A DNA stretch of 6,414 nt from Methanomicrobiales archaeon (GTDB lineage Archaea > Halobacteriota > Syntropharchaeia > Alkanophagales > Methanospirareceae): positions 1-6,414 of the forward strand of contig QEXZ01000090.1 in NCBI GenBank assembly GCA_003160755.1, written 5' to 3'. Shown here piece after piece: positions 6,234 to 6,414 of this stretch (the stretch's first letter is position 1; each line of letters begins with the position of its first letter). Both the position numbers and the translations under genes were made by a program. Below the pieces are notes generated by a model that saw only the letters and a program-made list of their open reading frames with translations, searched no databases and had not been told where the DNA came from.

Positions 6234-6414
6234 ATGTTAATCGGGGGTTTTCAGCGATTTTCGCTAATAGACTATCCCGGGAAAATATGTGCTATTGTGT
6301 TTACCCAGGGCTGCAATTTCAGGTGTTCGTACTGCCACAATCCGGAGCTGGTGGACCCCAAGCATTACTCACGTCCTATCGCGGAAGAAGAAATCATTGA
6401 ATTTTTGGCAAATC
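6234..6414 (+). CDS. nrdG: Anaerobic ribonucleotide reductase activating protein (radical SAM), 5' part
   Basis: Sixty codons are visible before the window ends. The protein starts MLIGGFQRFSLIDYPGKIC and carries the radical-SAM cluster motif C27-N-F-R-C31-S-Y-C34 followed by HNPELV, whose three cysteines bind a 4Fe-4S cluster. NrdG uses that cluster to cleave S-adenosylmethionine and abstract a hydrogen from the NrdD glycine (here G680), arming the reductase. The IGGFQxFSLIDYPG opening is typical of the short activases of the NrdG2 type (as in TIGR02495) found in archaea and anaerobic bacteria, usually around 200 residues. It lies 22 bases after the nrdD stop with its own SD, so the two are probably co-transcribed. 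It is truncated only by the window edge. Confidence 0.93.
   Translation, partial: MLIGGFQRFSLIDYPGKICAIVFTQGCNFRCSYCHNPELVDPKHYSRPIAEEEIIEFLAN

Overview
The window looks like part of an anaerobe's chromosome, most plausibly a euryarchaeon of the methanogen/ANME type. The grounds are an oxygen-sensitive class III ribonucleotide reductase operon (nrdD-nrdG), a TATA-like AT block before nrdD, strong Shine-Dalgarno (SD) sites matching the GGAGGTGAT core, and an IS4/IS5-type transposase of a kind I associate with such archaea. No rRNA or other taxonomic marker is present, so an anaerobic bacterium cannot be excluded.

Bases 1-2250 are a run of broken genes. A 121-base internal piece of a second, diverged nrdD comes first. 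A 3'-5' oriented HD-domain phosphohydrolase gene (COG1078-like) follows; it has lost its 5' end and its present stop codon lies in antisense nrdD sequence. Then comes a transposase that is 5'-truncated and carries a one-base frameshift. Two junctions, near 121/122 and near 1565-1580, join unrelated sequences.

Bases 2296-3331 (minus strand) hold the only intact accessory genes. They form a two-gene operon: a DUF2188 protein, then a protein I read as having a TIR-like or nucleoside-deoxyribosyltransferase-like fold. Both have good SD sites. A perfect 16-bp inverted repeat lies just upstream, in the probable promoter. This is the best candidate for an undescribed system (toxin-antitoxin or defence-like), by inference only.

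Bases 3352-3967 contain no recognisable gene. They hold the 16-bp inverted repeat, a structured stretch with a strong hairpin, and a roughly 160-bp imperfect inverted-repeat element ending just before nrdD.

Bases 3968-6414 are the housekeeping part: full-length nrdD (ATP cone, active-site cysteines, zinc site, glycyl-radical motif, unusual basic tail) and, 22 bases on, the start of nrdG, whose product generates the glycyl radical on NrdD. Together they make dNTPs without oxygen. The accessory segment therefore lies between a relic nrdD and an intact nrdD in the same orientation.
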